36,262 nt of DNA from an uncultured Rhodospirillaceae bacterium. Its GTDB lineage: Bacteria; Pseudomonadota; Alphaproteobacteria; Rhodospirillales; Magnetospirillaceae. A program made the position numbers and the translations under genes. The notes under the pieces were generated by a model that was not told the origin of the DNA, ran no database searches, and saw only the letters and a list, made by a program, of their open reading frames with translations. The stretch lies in contig CAIUSV010000052.1 of assembly GCA_903901915.1 (NCBI GenBank), positions 1-36,262 of the forward strand, read 5' to 3'. Positions 14,555 to 22,824 of this stretch are shown here, piece after piece. Position 1 is the stretch's first letter, and each line of letters begins with the position of its first letter.

Positions 14555-15763
14555 ATGTCCGGACCGCTGTCCCATTTGCGCATTCTCGATCTCAGCCGGG
14601 TGCTGGCCGGTCCGTGGGCGGGTCAGCTGCTGGCCGACATGGGAGCGGAGGTCCTCAAGATCGAAAAGCCGGGCGAGGGGGACGATACCCGTGGTTGGGG
14701 GCCGCCCTTTCTGCCGTCGGCCGAAGGTGGCAGGGGCGAAAGCGCCTATTATCTGTCCACCAACCGGGGCAAGCGCTCGGTCACCATCGACTTCACCCAG
14801 GCGGAGGGGCAGGCGCTGGTGCACCGGCTGGTCGCCGATTGCGACGTGGTGCTGGAGAACTTCAAGGTCGGCGGCCTCGCCAAGTATGGATTGGACTATG
14901 AGTCGCTGAAGCGGATCCGGCCCGACCTCGTCTATTGCTCCATTACCGGCTTCGGTCAGGATGGCCCCTATGCCCAGCGGGCGGGATACGATTTTCTGGT
15001 CCAGGGCATGGGCGGATTGATGAGCCTGACCGGCGCTCCCGACGGCGAGCCGATGAAGGTGGGGGTGGCGCTGACCGACATTTTCACCGGCATGTATGCT
15101 GGCTTCGCGGTTCTGGCCGCCCTGGCCCATCGCGACCGCACCGGCGAGGGGCAGCATATCGATCTCGCGCTGCTGGATGTCCAGGTCGCGGTATTGGCGA
15201 ATCAGGCCACCAACTATCTGGTGGGCGGCATGATTCCCAAGCGTCTGGGCAACGCCCACCCCAATATCGTGCCGTATCAGGCCTTCGCCACCCTGCGCGG
15301 CCATATCATTCTCGCCATCGGTAATGACGGTCAGTTCCGCCGCTTCTGCGAGGTCGCCGGCCGTCCGGAACTGGGAACCGACCCGCGTTATGCCACCAAT
15401 GCCGAGCGGGTGCGCCACCGCGCCACCCTGGTGCCGCAGCTGAGCGAAATGTTGATGGCGTACGACTCCGACCACTGGATTCGGGAACTGGAGAAGGCCG
15501 GGGTGCCGTGCGGCCCGATCAACGGTCTGGACCGGGTGTTCGACGACCCCCAGGTCAGGCATCGCGGCATGGCGGTGACCATGGAGCATCCCCAGCGCGG
15601 CGATTTGCGGCTGGTGGCCAATCCCATCCGGATGTCGGCGACACCGGTGGACTATGTCCGGCCGCCGCCGTTGTTGGGTGCCGATACCGATTCCGTCCTG
15701 TCCGGCCTGCTGGGCCTGGATGACGCCGAGCGGACCCGCCTTCGCTCGGCGGGCGTTATCTGA
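14555..15763 (+). CDS. CaiB/BaiF family (class III) CoA-transferase
   Basis: The 402-residue protein has the class III signature: RILDLSRVLAGPWAGQLLADMGAEVLKIE at the N-terminus, the VLENFKVGGLAKYGLDY region, and the catalytic aspartate D175 in GVALTDIFTGMYAG. These enzymes move CoA between carboxylic acids through an aspartyl-CoA intermediate. It starts 13 bases after enamidase. Relatives that act on glutarate and hydroxymethylglutarate make activation of a C5 dicarboxylate the leading guess, feeding glutaryl-CoA oxidation elsewhere in the genome. The ribosome-binding site is weak, so translation may depend on coupling to enamidase. Confidence 0.85.
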   Translation: MSGPLSHLRILDLSRVLAGPWAGQLLADMGAEVLKIEKPGEGDDTRGWGPPFLPSAEGGRGESAYYLSTNRGKRSVTIDFTQAEGQALVHRLVADCDVVLENFKVGGLAKYGLDYESLKRIRPDLVYCSITGFGQDGPYAQRAGYDFLVQGMGGLMSLTGAPDGEPMKVGVALTDIFTGMYAGFAVLAALAHRDRTGEGQHIDLALLDVQVAVLANQATNYLVGGMIPKRLGNAHPNIVPYQAFATLRGHIILAIGNDGQFRRFCEVAGRPELGTDPRYATNAERVRHRATLVPQLSEMLMAYDSDHWIRELEKAGVPCGPINGLDRVFDDPQVRHRGMAVTMEHPQRGDLRLVANPIRMSATPVDYVRPPPLLGADTDSVLSGLLGLDDAERTRLRSAGVI

Positions 15764-15769
15764 TCGACT

Positions 15770-16468
15770 TCAGCCGTCGGCACTGTCCAGCACGCCGTCG
15801 CGCACCCGCAGCATCCGGTCGAAACGGTCGAAGATTTTCTCGTCGTGACTGACCACCAGTACCGTGGCGCTTTGCTCGCGCGCCACCTTGCGCAGCAGGT
15901 CCATGACAATGGCCGCCCGCTGGGAATCCAGGGCGGCGGTGGGTTCGTCGGCCAGGATCAGGCGCGGGTGATTGGCCAGGGCGCGGGCGATGGCGACCCG
16001 CTGGGCTTCGCCGCCGGACAGGTGCGCCGGAGAGGCCGCTGCCCGATTGCCGACCTCTAGATAATCCAGCAATTCGTCGGCCCGTCGCCGCGCCGCCTGC
16101 TTGCCGTGGCCGGCCAGTTCCAGCACCACCGCGACGTTGTCGCGGCTGTTGAGGAACGGCAGCAGGTTGTGGAACTGGAAGATGAAGCCGATCTTGTCGA
16201 GGCGCAGGCGGCGCAGATCGCCACCGGCGGGGCGATCGTCGAACACCAGTTTGCCATCCAACACCATGCGTCCCTGGCTGGGTTCGATGACGCAGCCGAT
16301 GATGTTGAGCAACGTGCTTTTTCCCGAGCCGCTTGGGCCGAGCAGTCCTACCACCTCGCCGGGATAGAGTGACAGGCTGACATGGCGCAATGCATCGACG
16401 CGGGTTTCGCCCTCGCCATAATGTTTGGAGATGCCAGTCAGTTCCGCCAGCGGGCTGGAAAAGGTCAT
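15770..16468 (-). CDS. ABC exporter ATPase (MacB/LolD/DevA-like)
   Basis: A 232-residue ATPase of the LolD/MacB/FtsE class. Walker A is GPSGSGKST, the signature LSGGEAQRVAIARAL and Walker B LILADEPTAAL, followed by VVSHDEK. It is the last gene of a three-gene minus-strand operon with an FtsX-type permease and a membrane-fusion protein, the DevBCA/MacAB layout. It ends 6 bases from the convergent CoA-transferase gene, with no clear terminator between. Substrate unknown. Confidence 0.9.
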   Translation of the reverse strand: MTFSSPLAELTGISKHYGEGETRVDALRHVSLSLYPGEVVGLLGPSGSGKSTLLNIIGCVIEPSQGRMVLDGKLVFDDRPAGGDLRRLRLDKIGFIFQFHNLLPFLNSRDNVAVVLELAGHGKQAARRRADELLDYLEVGNRAAASPAHLSGGEAQRVAIARALANHPRLILADEPTAALDSQRAAIVMDLLRKVAREQSATVLVVSHDEKIFDRFDRMLRVRDGVLDSADG

Positions 16469-16470
16469 GA

Positions 16471-17604
16471 TCAGCCCCCCAACGCCGCTGCCGGCTCGAT
16501 CCGCAGGGCGAGGCGCACCCCCAGCGAACTGGCCAGGACGCAGACCACCAGGACGACGCCGCCCAGCATCAGGGCGTCCTCGGCTTGCAGAAGAACCCGC
16601 CGGGGAAAGCGGTCGGCGACCAGATTGATCAGCCCCCAGCCGACGCCGAAGCCGATGAAGCCCATGGCCAGCGCCTGTTGCAGGATCAGCGCGACAATGG
16701 TGCGGTCGGAAGCGCCGATCAGCTTGAGGGTGGCGATGTCACGCATCTTGTCCATGGTCATGGTGTAGATGATCAACGCGATCACCACGGTAGAAACCGT
16801 CAGCAGAATGACGGTGAACAAGCCGATCTGGCGCCGTGCCTTTTCCACCACGGATTGGATCAGGATGGCTTCCTGCTGGTGCTGGGTATTGGTGCCGAGA
16901 TGCTTCCAGCGGCCGATCTCGTGCGCTACCGCGTCGGCGGCGACACCAGGGATCAACCGCGCCACCACCGCGTTGATGGTGTCGAGGGCCGGCGGCGGCG
17001 CCCCACGCGCCTGATCGCGGCGATAGGTCGAGGGCTTGGGCAGGAATTGCAGGTCCTGGGCATCGCGCAGGCTGAGAAACAGCACCGGGTCGCCGCCGGT
17101 GGAGACATGGTGGCGGGTCAGGCCGACCACCAGATAATCGTCGCGGCCGAGATGAAGTCGGTCGCCTAGGTCGATTCCCGCCCGGACATCGGCGACCGCC
17201 TCGCCATGGCGGGTGGCGATGGCACGTCCTTCGGCGATGGCGGCGGGGCCGCCCATCCGTCCCGGTTCGTAGCCGACCACCTGCAGGCGCAAGGTTTGGC
17301 CGCGATAGGGGGCTTCCACCGTCTGATAGGTGACGGAGCCGGCCTCGGCGATGCCGGGGACCCGGGCCACCATCTCGCGGGTGTCGCCGGGCATGCGCGA
17401 CGCCTCGGCGAAGGGGCCGCGCGTTCCGGCCTCGACCACCCAAAGCTCGGCGGCCGGCGCCCGTACCAGCGACAAGGCATCATCCACCAGCCCGCGGTAG
17501 ATGCCGATCATGGACAGAACCACCCCTAGCAACAGCGACAGACCCAGGCAGGTGAGAAGAAAGCGCCCCAGCTTGTGGCGGATATCGCGCAGCGCCAGAT
17601 TCAT
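16471..17604 (-). CDS. ABC exporter permease, FtsX/DevC-like
   Basis: A 377-residue permease with one N-terminal membrane segment (LGRFLLTCLGLSLLLGVVLSMI), a large periplasmic domain of about 210 residues, and three C-terminal hydrophobic segments (VILLTVSTVVIALIIYTM, then two more). This is the FtsX/MacB_PCD arrangement without the fused ATPase, most like DevC. The ATG overlaps the membrane-fusion gene stop as ATGA, and the ATPase starts 2 bases after its own stop, so the three form one complex. Confidence 0.87.
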   Translation of the reverse strand: MNLALRDIRHKLGRFLLTCLGLSLLLGVVLSMIGIYRGLVDDALSLVRAPAAELWVVEAGTRGPFAEASRMPGDTREMVARVPGIAEAGSVTYQTVEAPYRGQTLRLQVVGYEPGRMGGPAAIAEGRAIATRHGEAVADVRAGIDLGDRLHLGRDDYLVVGLTRHHVSTGGDPVLFLSLRDAQDLQFLPKPSTYRRDQARGAPPPALDTINAVVARLIPGVAADAVAHEIGRWKHLGTNTQHQQEAILIQSVVEKARRQIGLFTVILLTVSTVVIALIIYTMTMDKMRDIATLKLIGASDRTIVALILQQALAMGFIGFGVGWGLINLVADRFPRRVLLQAEDALMLGGVVLVVCVLASSLGVRLALRIEPAAALGG

Positions 17605-18764
17605 GGCTTCGCCTCGACGATGCCGGCCGACCGGCCTTCACTCAAGCCGGACACCAGCCTTGTGATCACACGGGCGCCGTCGGGCAGGTCCGCCACCACT
17701 TCCAGCCGGCCATCCAGGGTGCGGTGACCGAAGGAAATCTTGCGCCGGGCCAGCTTGCCCGCCTCCACCGTCCAGACCGTGCCCTGGCGGCCGTCAAAGC
17801 CTTCCACTGCGGCGATGGGGACTAGGATGGCGCTGTCCAGCCGGGCGGTGTCGATCACCACCTCGGCTTGTTCGCCGAGATGCTGGGGACAATCACGACA
17901 GGCAATATAGATCCGGCGCTCTTCGGTGGTGCGGTCGCTTTCGATATCGATACGCACGACCGAACCGGCAAATCGCCGGGCCGGAGCCGAGCGCAATTTG
18001 ACTTCGGCGGGCTGGCCGATCTCGATGCCGCCGGCCAAGGTCTCGTCCACATAGGCCAGAACCCAGACCGTGGCGGGATCGTACATGGTGAACACCGCCT
18101 CGCCCGGTGCCAATACGCTGCCCAGTTCCTTGTAACGGAAGGCGATGCGGCCGTCATAGGGGGCGGTCAGGGTGTGATGGGCCAGCAGGACTTCGTTCAG
18201 ATCCAACTGGGCGCGAGCATCGGCCAGGGTTGCCAGCGCCAGCGCCACCTCGGCCGAGGCCGCCTGGGAATCGGCGCCGGCGCTTACCGCGGCGGCATGG
18301 GCGTCGCCGAAGGTTTCCTCGCTGATCGTTCCCGACGCCACCAGGGCTTTCCGCCGCTGGCTCACCCGTTCCTTCTGCGCCTGATTGGCCGCCGCCTTGG
18401 CGACGATCGCCCGTGCCGAGGCCGATTGCGCCATGGCCTTGTCGTACTGGGCGCGCGCCGCCGCGACCTTGGCCTTCTGTTCGGCGTTGTCCAGCCGCGC
18501 CAGAATCGTTCCCTGGGATACGGTGCCGCCGGCATCGATTCCCAGTTCGGAGAGGGTGCCGGCGACGGCGAAGCCGAGCTTCGAGGAAACCTTGGCCTCG
18601 ATGGTGCCAAGGCCATAAACCCTGACCGCGACATCGCCGGAACGGCCGGCGACTTCGACGGTCAGTCCGCCGAGGACAAGGCGCAGTACCAATGCCACCG
18701 CCATCGCGGCGACAGCTCCAATAGCGATCGTCCGCGGCGATCGAATCGATGATGCGACAGTCAT
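17601..18764 (-). CDS. Membrane-fusion (HlyD/MacA/DevB-like) periplasmic adaptor
   Basis: A 387-residue adaptor with an N-terminal membrane anchor (AIGAVAAMAVALVLRLVLGG). Then comes a split lipoyl/barrel-sandwich domain (AGTLSELGIDAGGTVSQGTILARLD and later LTAPYDGRIAFRYKELGSVLAPGE) around an alanine-rich coiled-coil hairpin, and beta-barrel domains with EQAEVVIDTA and VPIAAVEG. It should connect the permease to an outer-membrane channel encoded elsewhere. ATG 18764 is preferred over 18785 and 18791 because a GAGGA lies upstream. An AT-rich stretch at 18790-18815, unusual here, is the probable promoter. Confidence 0.86.
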   Translation of the reverse strand: MTVASSIRSPRTIAIGAVAAMAVALVLRLVLGGLTVEVAGRSGDVAVRVYGLGTIEAKVSSKLGFAVAGTLSELGIDAGGTVSQGTILARLDNAEQKAKVAAARAQYDKAMAQSASARAIVAKAAANQAQKERVSQRRKALVASGTISEETFGDAHAAAVSAGADSQAASAEVALALATLADARAQLDLNEVLLAHHTLTAPYDGRIAFRYKELGSVLAPGEAVFTMYDPATVWVLAYVDETLAGGIEIGQPAEVKLRSAPARRFAGSVVRIDIESDRTTEERRIYIACRDCPQHLGEQAEVVIDTARLDSAILVPIAAVEGFDGRQGTVWTVEAGKLARRKISFGHRTLDGRLEVVADLPDGARVITRLVSGLSEGRSAGIVEAKP

Positions 18765-18836
18765 GCTGAGGGGTCCTCGAAACATCGGCACTATAACTTT
18801 AGAATATACTAATGTTTCGAGGGTGGGAAGGATATC

Positions 18837-18873
18837 CCGCCCCCCCCGGGACGGTCACTCCCAGGGGGGGCGG
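18837..18873. terminator. Strong GC hairpin ending operon 2
   Basis: Left arm 18837-18851 and right arm 18859-18873 pair at 14 of 15 positions, including a run of seven C:G pairs, around a 7-base loop. It begins 5 bases past the stop of the last gene of operon 2. There is no T tract after it, so it may act as an RNA-stabilising 3' end or a Rho-assisted stop rather than a classical intrinsic terminator. Confidence 0.6.
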
Positions 18874-18878
18874 ACGCT

Positions 18879-20036
18879 TCAGTCGCTCAGCACCCAGTCG
18901 CCGTTCTTCACCTCGATCATGTGATAGGCGTCGGCACCGAGGCCGAGATGGTCGGTGGGCGACATGTTGACCTTGCCGGCGGTGCCGATGAAGCCGGTGG
19001 TCTTCTCGATCTCGTCCCTGACCTTGGCCTTGTCGGTACCGCCGGCCCGCGTGATGGCGCCGATGGCGATCATCAGCGAATCCCAGCCGTGCCCGGCCAA
19101 GGTGCTGACGTCCTGGGGCTTGTTGCGCTCCTCGAACATGTGCTTGAAGTTGACCACCACCGGCCGCTGGGGATCGCTGGCGGGAAGCTGTTCGGCGACG
19201 ATCAGGGCGCCGGCGGCAAGCCGCATGCCATCGGCGGCATTGCCCACCAGCCGCAGGAACTCGCGCGATGCGACCCCCGGCGATTGATAGACCGGGATGG
19301 TGAAGTTGAGCTGGCGGATATTCTTGGTGACCACGGCGGGGCCGTTGCCGGTGCCGAACACGAACAGCGCCTGGACTCCGGCCGCGCCCCGGATTTTCGT
19401 CAACTGGGCGGTGACATCCGGGTCCTTGGGAGAATAGACCTCGTCGGCGACGATCTCGACGCCGTATTTCGGCGCCAGGGCGACGGTGTGGTCGTGGCCG
19501 GATTTGCCGAAGCCGACATTCTCGGACAGGATCGCCAGCTTGGTCAGGCCGCGCGCCTTGAGTTCGGCCAGGACGCGATCGGCGGCCATGCGGTCGGTCG
19601 GCGGCACCTTGAATACCCATTTGCGCACCGGATCGACGATGCCGACGCCGCCGCCCAGCGAGATGTAGGGGATCTCGGCGCGTTCGATCAGCCCCAGCAC
19701 CGCCATGCTGGTGGGGGTGCCCGAGCCGCCGATGATGATATCGACCTTGTCGTTGTCGATCAGGCGCTTGACGAAGGTGGTGGCCTTTTCCGGCTCGGAG
19801 CCGTCGTCGTACATGGTCATCTGGATCTTGCGTCCAAGCACGCCGCCTTCGGCATTGACCTTGTCGATCAGCATGTCGAGCGTGCGTTTCTCGGGGTCGC
19901 CCATAAGCGACATTACCCCGGTCACCGATAGGAACACGCCGATACGGATATCGTCGGCGGCACGGGCCGGTGCTACGACCCCACTTACACCCATGACAAC
20001 GGCCAGGACTGCCCCGGCGACGGCTTTCCAGTTCAT
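18879..20036 (-). CDS. Orphan ABC substrate-binding protein (LivK/aromatic-acid type)
   Basis: A 385-residue periplasmic binding protein. The signal peptide (MNWKAVAGAVLAVVMG, cleavage near APARA) precedes ADDIRIGVFLSVTGVMSLMGDPEKRTLDM. The segments GGSGTPTSMAVLGLIERAEIPYISLGGG and LTKLAILSENVGFGKSG are reminiscent of binding proteins for aromatic acids. ATG 20036 has GGAGG 6 bases upstream and overlaps the fdsA stop as ATGA, so it belongs to operon 2. No permease or ATPase accompanies it, and the only matching importer in the window is LivFGHM at 755-4091. The ligand is probably the methylated substrate whose methyl group the operon consumes, an inference from position. Confidence 0.85.
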   Translation of the reverse strand: MNWKAVAGAVLAVVMGVSGVVAPARAADDIRIGVFLSVTGVMSLMGDPEKRTLDMLIDKVNAEGGVLGRKIQMTMYDDGSEPEKATTFVKRLIDNDKVDIIIGGSGTPTSMAVLGLIERAEIPYISLGGGVGIVDPVRKWVFKVPPTDRMAADRVLAELKARGLTKLAILSENVGFGKSGHDHTVALAPKYGVEIVADEVYSPKDPDVTAQLTKIRGAAGVQALFVFGTGNGPAVVTKNIRQLNFTIPVYQSPGVASREFLRLVGNAADGMRLAAGALIVAEQLPASDPQRPVVVNFKHMFEERNKPQDVSTLAGHGWDSLMIAIGAITRAGGTDKAKVRDEIEKTTGFIGTAGKVNMSPTDHLGLGADAYHMIEVKNGDWVLSD

Positions 20037-22789
20037 GACGACCTCCCTCGGTGTTGTGGTGTGGTATTGGCCACCGTCACCTGAACCGCCGTAACCTTGA
20101 ATTCCGGGCAACTGGTCGCCCAGTCGGAGTTGTCGGTGGTGATCTTGTTGGTGCCCGATTCGGGGAAATGAAAGGTGGTATAGACCACTCCCGGCGGCAC
20201 TCGTTCGGTGACGGCGGCGCGCAGGGAGGTGTGGCCGGTTCGCGATGCGATGGCGACCACGTCACCGTCGCCGATGCCCCGGTCCTCGGCATCGTGGGGG
20301 TGGATTTCAAGAACATCCTCGCCATGAAAACGCAGGTTGCCGGTTCTTCGGGTCTGGGCGCCGACGTTGTAGTGGGCGAGGGTGCGGCCGGTGGTCAGCA
20401 ACAGCGGAAAGCGGCCGCTGACTTTTTCGTCGGTGGGGACGTATTCGGTGGTGATGAACCGCCCCAATCCGCGGGCAAAGTGATCGACATGCATGATCGG
20501 GGTGCCGTCGGGCGCTTGCGGATTGCAGGGCCACTGGATCGACCCCAGTTCCTCCAACCTGGCGTAGCTGATGCCGCGGAAGCTGGGGGTGAGGGCGGCG
20601 ATCTCGGCCATGATCTCCGCCGGATGGGAGTAGGGCATGGCCTGCCCCAGGGCGGCGGCCAGGGCGACGGTGACTTCCCAGTCAGCCTTGCCGGCCAGCG
20701 GCGCCATCACCCGCCGCACGCGGGAAATGCGGCGCTCGGCGTTGGTGAAGGTGCCGTCCTTTTCCAGGAATGACGAGCCGGGCAGGAAGACATGGGCGTA
20801 GCGGGCGGTTTCCGACAGGAAGATGTCTTGGACCACCACGCACTCCATGTTTTCCAGCGCGGCGATGACGTGATGGGTGTTGGGGTCGGATTGGACGATG
20901 TCCTCGCCCTGGATGTAGAGGCCCTTGAAACCGCCGGTGCAAGCGGCGTCCAGCATGGCGGGAAGGCGCAGGCCGGGTTCGGGGTCCAGCGCCACCCCCC
21001 AGGTCCGCTCGAACGAGGCGCGGACGCCGTCGTCGGCCACCGAACGGTAGCCGGGCAACTCATGCGGGAACGAACCCATGTCGCACGAGCCCTGGACGTT
21101 GTTCTGTCCCCGCAGTGGGTTCACCCCCACGCCGTCGCGGCCGATATTGCCGGTGGCCATGGCCAGATTGGCGATGGCGATCACTCCGGTCGAGCCCTGG
21201 GAATGTTCGGTCACCCCCAGACCATAGAAGATGGCGCCGTTGCCGCCGGTGGCGTAAAGCCGGGCGGCGGCGCGCAGGTCGGCGGCGGCGACGCCGCTGA
21301 TCGCCTCGGTGGTCTCGGGCGAATGTTCGGGTCGCGCCACGAAGTCGCGCCATTCGGTGAACGAGCCGGTATCGCAGCGGGCGGCGATGAATTGTTCGGC
21401 CAGCAGGCCCTCGGTGACGATGACGTGGGCCATGGCGGTCAGCACCGCCACGTTGGTGCCGGGGCGCAAACGCAGGTGATGGTCCGCCCCGGCATGGGGC
21501 GAGTCCACCATGGCGATGGCGCGGGGATCGACCACGATCAGCCGGGCGCCCTGGCGCACCCGTCGCCGCAGGCGTGATCCCACCACCGGATGGGCGTCGG
21601 TGGGATTGGCCCCGACCAGGACGATGACGTCGGCCTTGTCGATGGAACCGAAAGTCTGGGTGCCGGCGGATTCGCCCAAGGTCTGCTTCAGCCCGTAGCC
21701 GGTGGGGGAGTGGCAGACGCGGGCGCAGTTGTCGATGTTGTTGTTGCGAAAGGCGGTGCGGACCAGCTTCTGGACCAGATAGGCTTCCTCGTTGGTGCAG
21801 CGTGACGACGCCAAGCCACCGACGGCGGTTCTGCCGTAGCGCGCCTGGATGCGGCTGAACTCGGCGGCGGCATGGGCCAGCGCCTCGTCCCAGCTCACCT
21901 CGCGCCAAGGGTCGGCCGTGCTGGCCCGCACCATGGGGCTGAGAATGCGGTCGGGGTGGGTAGCGTAGGTCCAGGCGAAGCGGCCCTTGACGCAGGCGTG
22001 GCCCTGATTGGCCTTGCCGTCGTCGTCGGGCACCATGCGGACCACCCGGTCGCCCTTGACCTCGGCGCGGAAGGCGCAGCCAACGCCGCAATAGGCGCAG
22101 GTGGTGACGACGTGGCGGTCGGGCCGCCCCTGGGCGATGACGCTGTTTTCCATCAGGGCGGCGGTGGGGCAGGCGGCGACGCAGGCCCCGCACGAGACGC
22201 AGGCCGAGTCCATGAAGGTTTGGCCTTGCCCCGCCGTCACCCGCGAGGCGAAGCCGCGCCCGCTGATGGTCAGGGCGAAGCTGCCTTGGGTCTCGCCGCA
22301 GGCGCGGACGCAGCGGTTGCAGACGATGCATCTGGCCGGATCGTGGGTGAAATAGGGATTGCTGGTGTCGGTGGCGCTTCCAAGATGGTTGGCGCCGCCG
22401 TAGCGCATCTGGCGCAATCCGACGGCGGCGGCCATGTCCTGCAACTCGCACATGCCGTTGGCGGCGCAGGTCAGGCAGTCGGTGGGATGGTCGGACAGGG
22501 TCAGTTCCATCACGCCGCGCCGCAACCGGGTCAGCAATGGCGACTGCGTTCGCACTTTCATGCCCGGTTCGACCGGGGTGGTGCAGGATGCCGGCGTGCC
22601 GCGCCGTCCCTCGATCTCCACCAGACACAGCCGGCACGAGCCGAATGGTTCGAGCTTGTCGCTGGCGCACAGCTTGGGGATGGTGGCGCCGGCCACGACG
22701 GCGGCGCGCATTACCGACGTGCCCGCCGGCACCGTTACCGCGATGTCGTCGATGCAGAGGCCGACGAAGGAGCCTGTCGCCTCGCTCAT
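20033..22789 (-). CDS. fdsA: NAD-dependent formate dehydrogenase alpha subunit FdsA
   Basis: Catalytic subunit, 918 residues, of a cytoplasmic Mo/W formate dehydrogenase (formate to CO2, electrons to NAD through FdsB/FdsG). In order: an N-terminal [2Fe-2S] domain (C41, C52, C55, C69), a His/Cys cluster segment (HPTDCLTCAANGMC), two ferredoxin-type motifs (CIVCNRCVRAC and CVSCGACVAACP), a further [4Fe-4S] motif (CAYCGVGC), and the bis-MGD domain. A cysteine in ARVCHSPTGYGL is the expected Mo ligand, so no selenocysteine is needed. The C-terminal domain ends with a formate dehydrogenase-type segment. The fdsC/fdhD and fdsD accessory genes are not in the window. It is coupled to a 12-codon mini-ORF upstream and to the binding protein downstream. 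Confidence 0.92.
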   Translation of the reverse strand: MSEATGSFVGLCIDDIAVTVPAGTSVMRAAVVAGATIPKLCASDKLEPFGSCRLCLVEIEGRRGTPASCTTPVEPGMKVRTQSPLLTRLRRGVMELTLSDHPTDCLTCAANGMCELQDMAAAVGLRQMRYGGANHLGSATDTSNPYFTHDPARCIVCNRCVRACGETQGSFALTISGRGFASRVTAGQGQTFMDSACVSCGACVAACPTAALMENSVIAQGRPDRHVVTTCAYCGVGCAFRAEVKGDRVVRMVPDDDGKANQGHACVKGRFAWTYATHPDRILSPMVRASTADPWREVSWDEALAHAAAEFSRIQARYGRTAVGGLASSRCTNEEAYLVQKLVRTAFRNNNIDNCARVCHSPTGYGLKQTLGESAGTQTFGSIDKADVIVLVGANPTDAHPVVGSRLRRRVRQGARLIVVDPRAIAMVDSPHAGADHHLRLRPGTNVAVLTAMAHVIVTEGLLAEQFIAARCDTGSFTEWRDFVARPEHSPETTEAISGVAAADLRAAARLYATGGNGAIFYGLGVTEHSQGSTGVIAIANLAMATGNIGRDGVGVNPLRGQNNVQGSCDMGSFPHELPGYRSVADDGVRASFERTWGVALDPEPGLRLPAMLDAACTGGFKGLYIQGEDIVQSDPNTHHVIAALENMECVVVQDIFLSETARYAHVFLPGSSFLEKDGTFTNAERRISRVRRVMAPLAGKADWEVTVALAAALGQAMPYSHPAEIMAEIAALTPSFRGISYARLEELGSIQWPCNPQAPDGTPIMHVDHFARGLGRFITTEYVPTDEKVSGRFPLLLTTGRTLAHYNVGAQTRRTGNLRFHGEDVLEIHPHDAEDRGIGDGDVVAIASRTGHTSLRAAVTERVPPGVVYTTFHFPESGTNKITTDNSDWATSCPEFKVTAVQVTVANTTPQHRGRSS

Positions 22790-22822
22790 GGTTTGTAGCC
22801 CCCAAGCGCCGGGCGGTCGCTC
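22781..22822. repeat. Dispersed intercistronic repeat, copy A
   Basis: The partner of 8921-8960, with about 37 matching positions. It covers the fdsA start codon and the fdsB-fdsA junction. The shared core GCGCCGGGCGGTCGCTC lies between the two genes in both cases. The homology continues only weakly into the coding regions. Confidence 0.75.
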
Positions 22823-22824
22823 AT
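22786..22824 (-). other. 12-codon mini-ORF linking fdsB and fdsA
   Basis: The frame MSDRPALGGYKP starts in the ATGA that ends fdsB and stops in the ATGA that starts fdsA. It fills the whole 31-base gap, so ribosomes could pass from fdsB to fdsA by two re-initiations. It sits on repeat copy A. Whether the peptide itself matters is unknown. Confidence 0.4.

Noticed and set aside
20033-22789. Selenocysteine formate dehydrogenase
   Set aside because: The Mo-ligand position is a cysteine codon (ARVCHSPTG) and the frame has no in-frame TGA.
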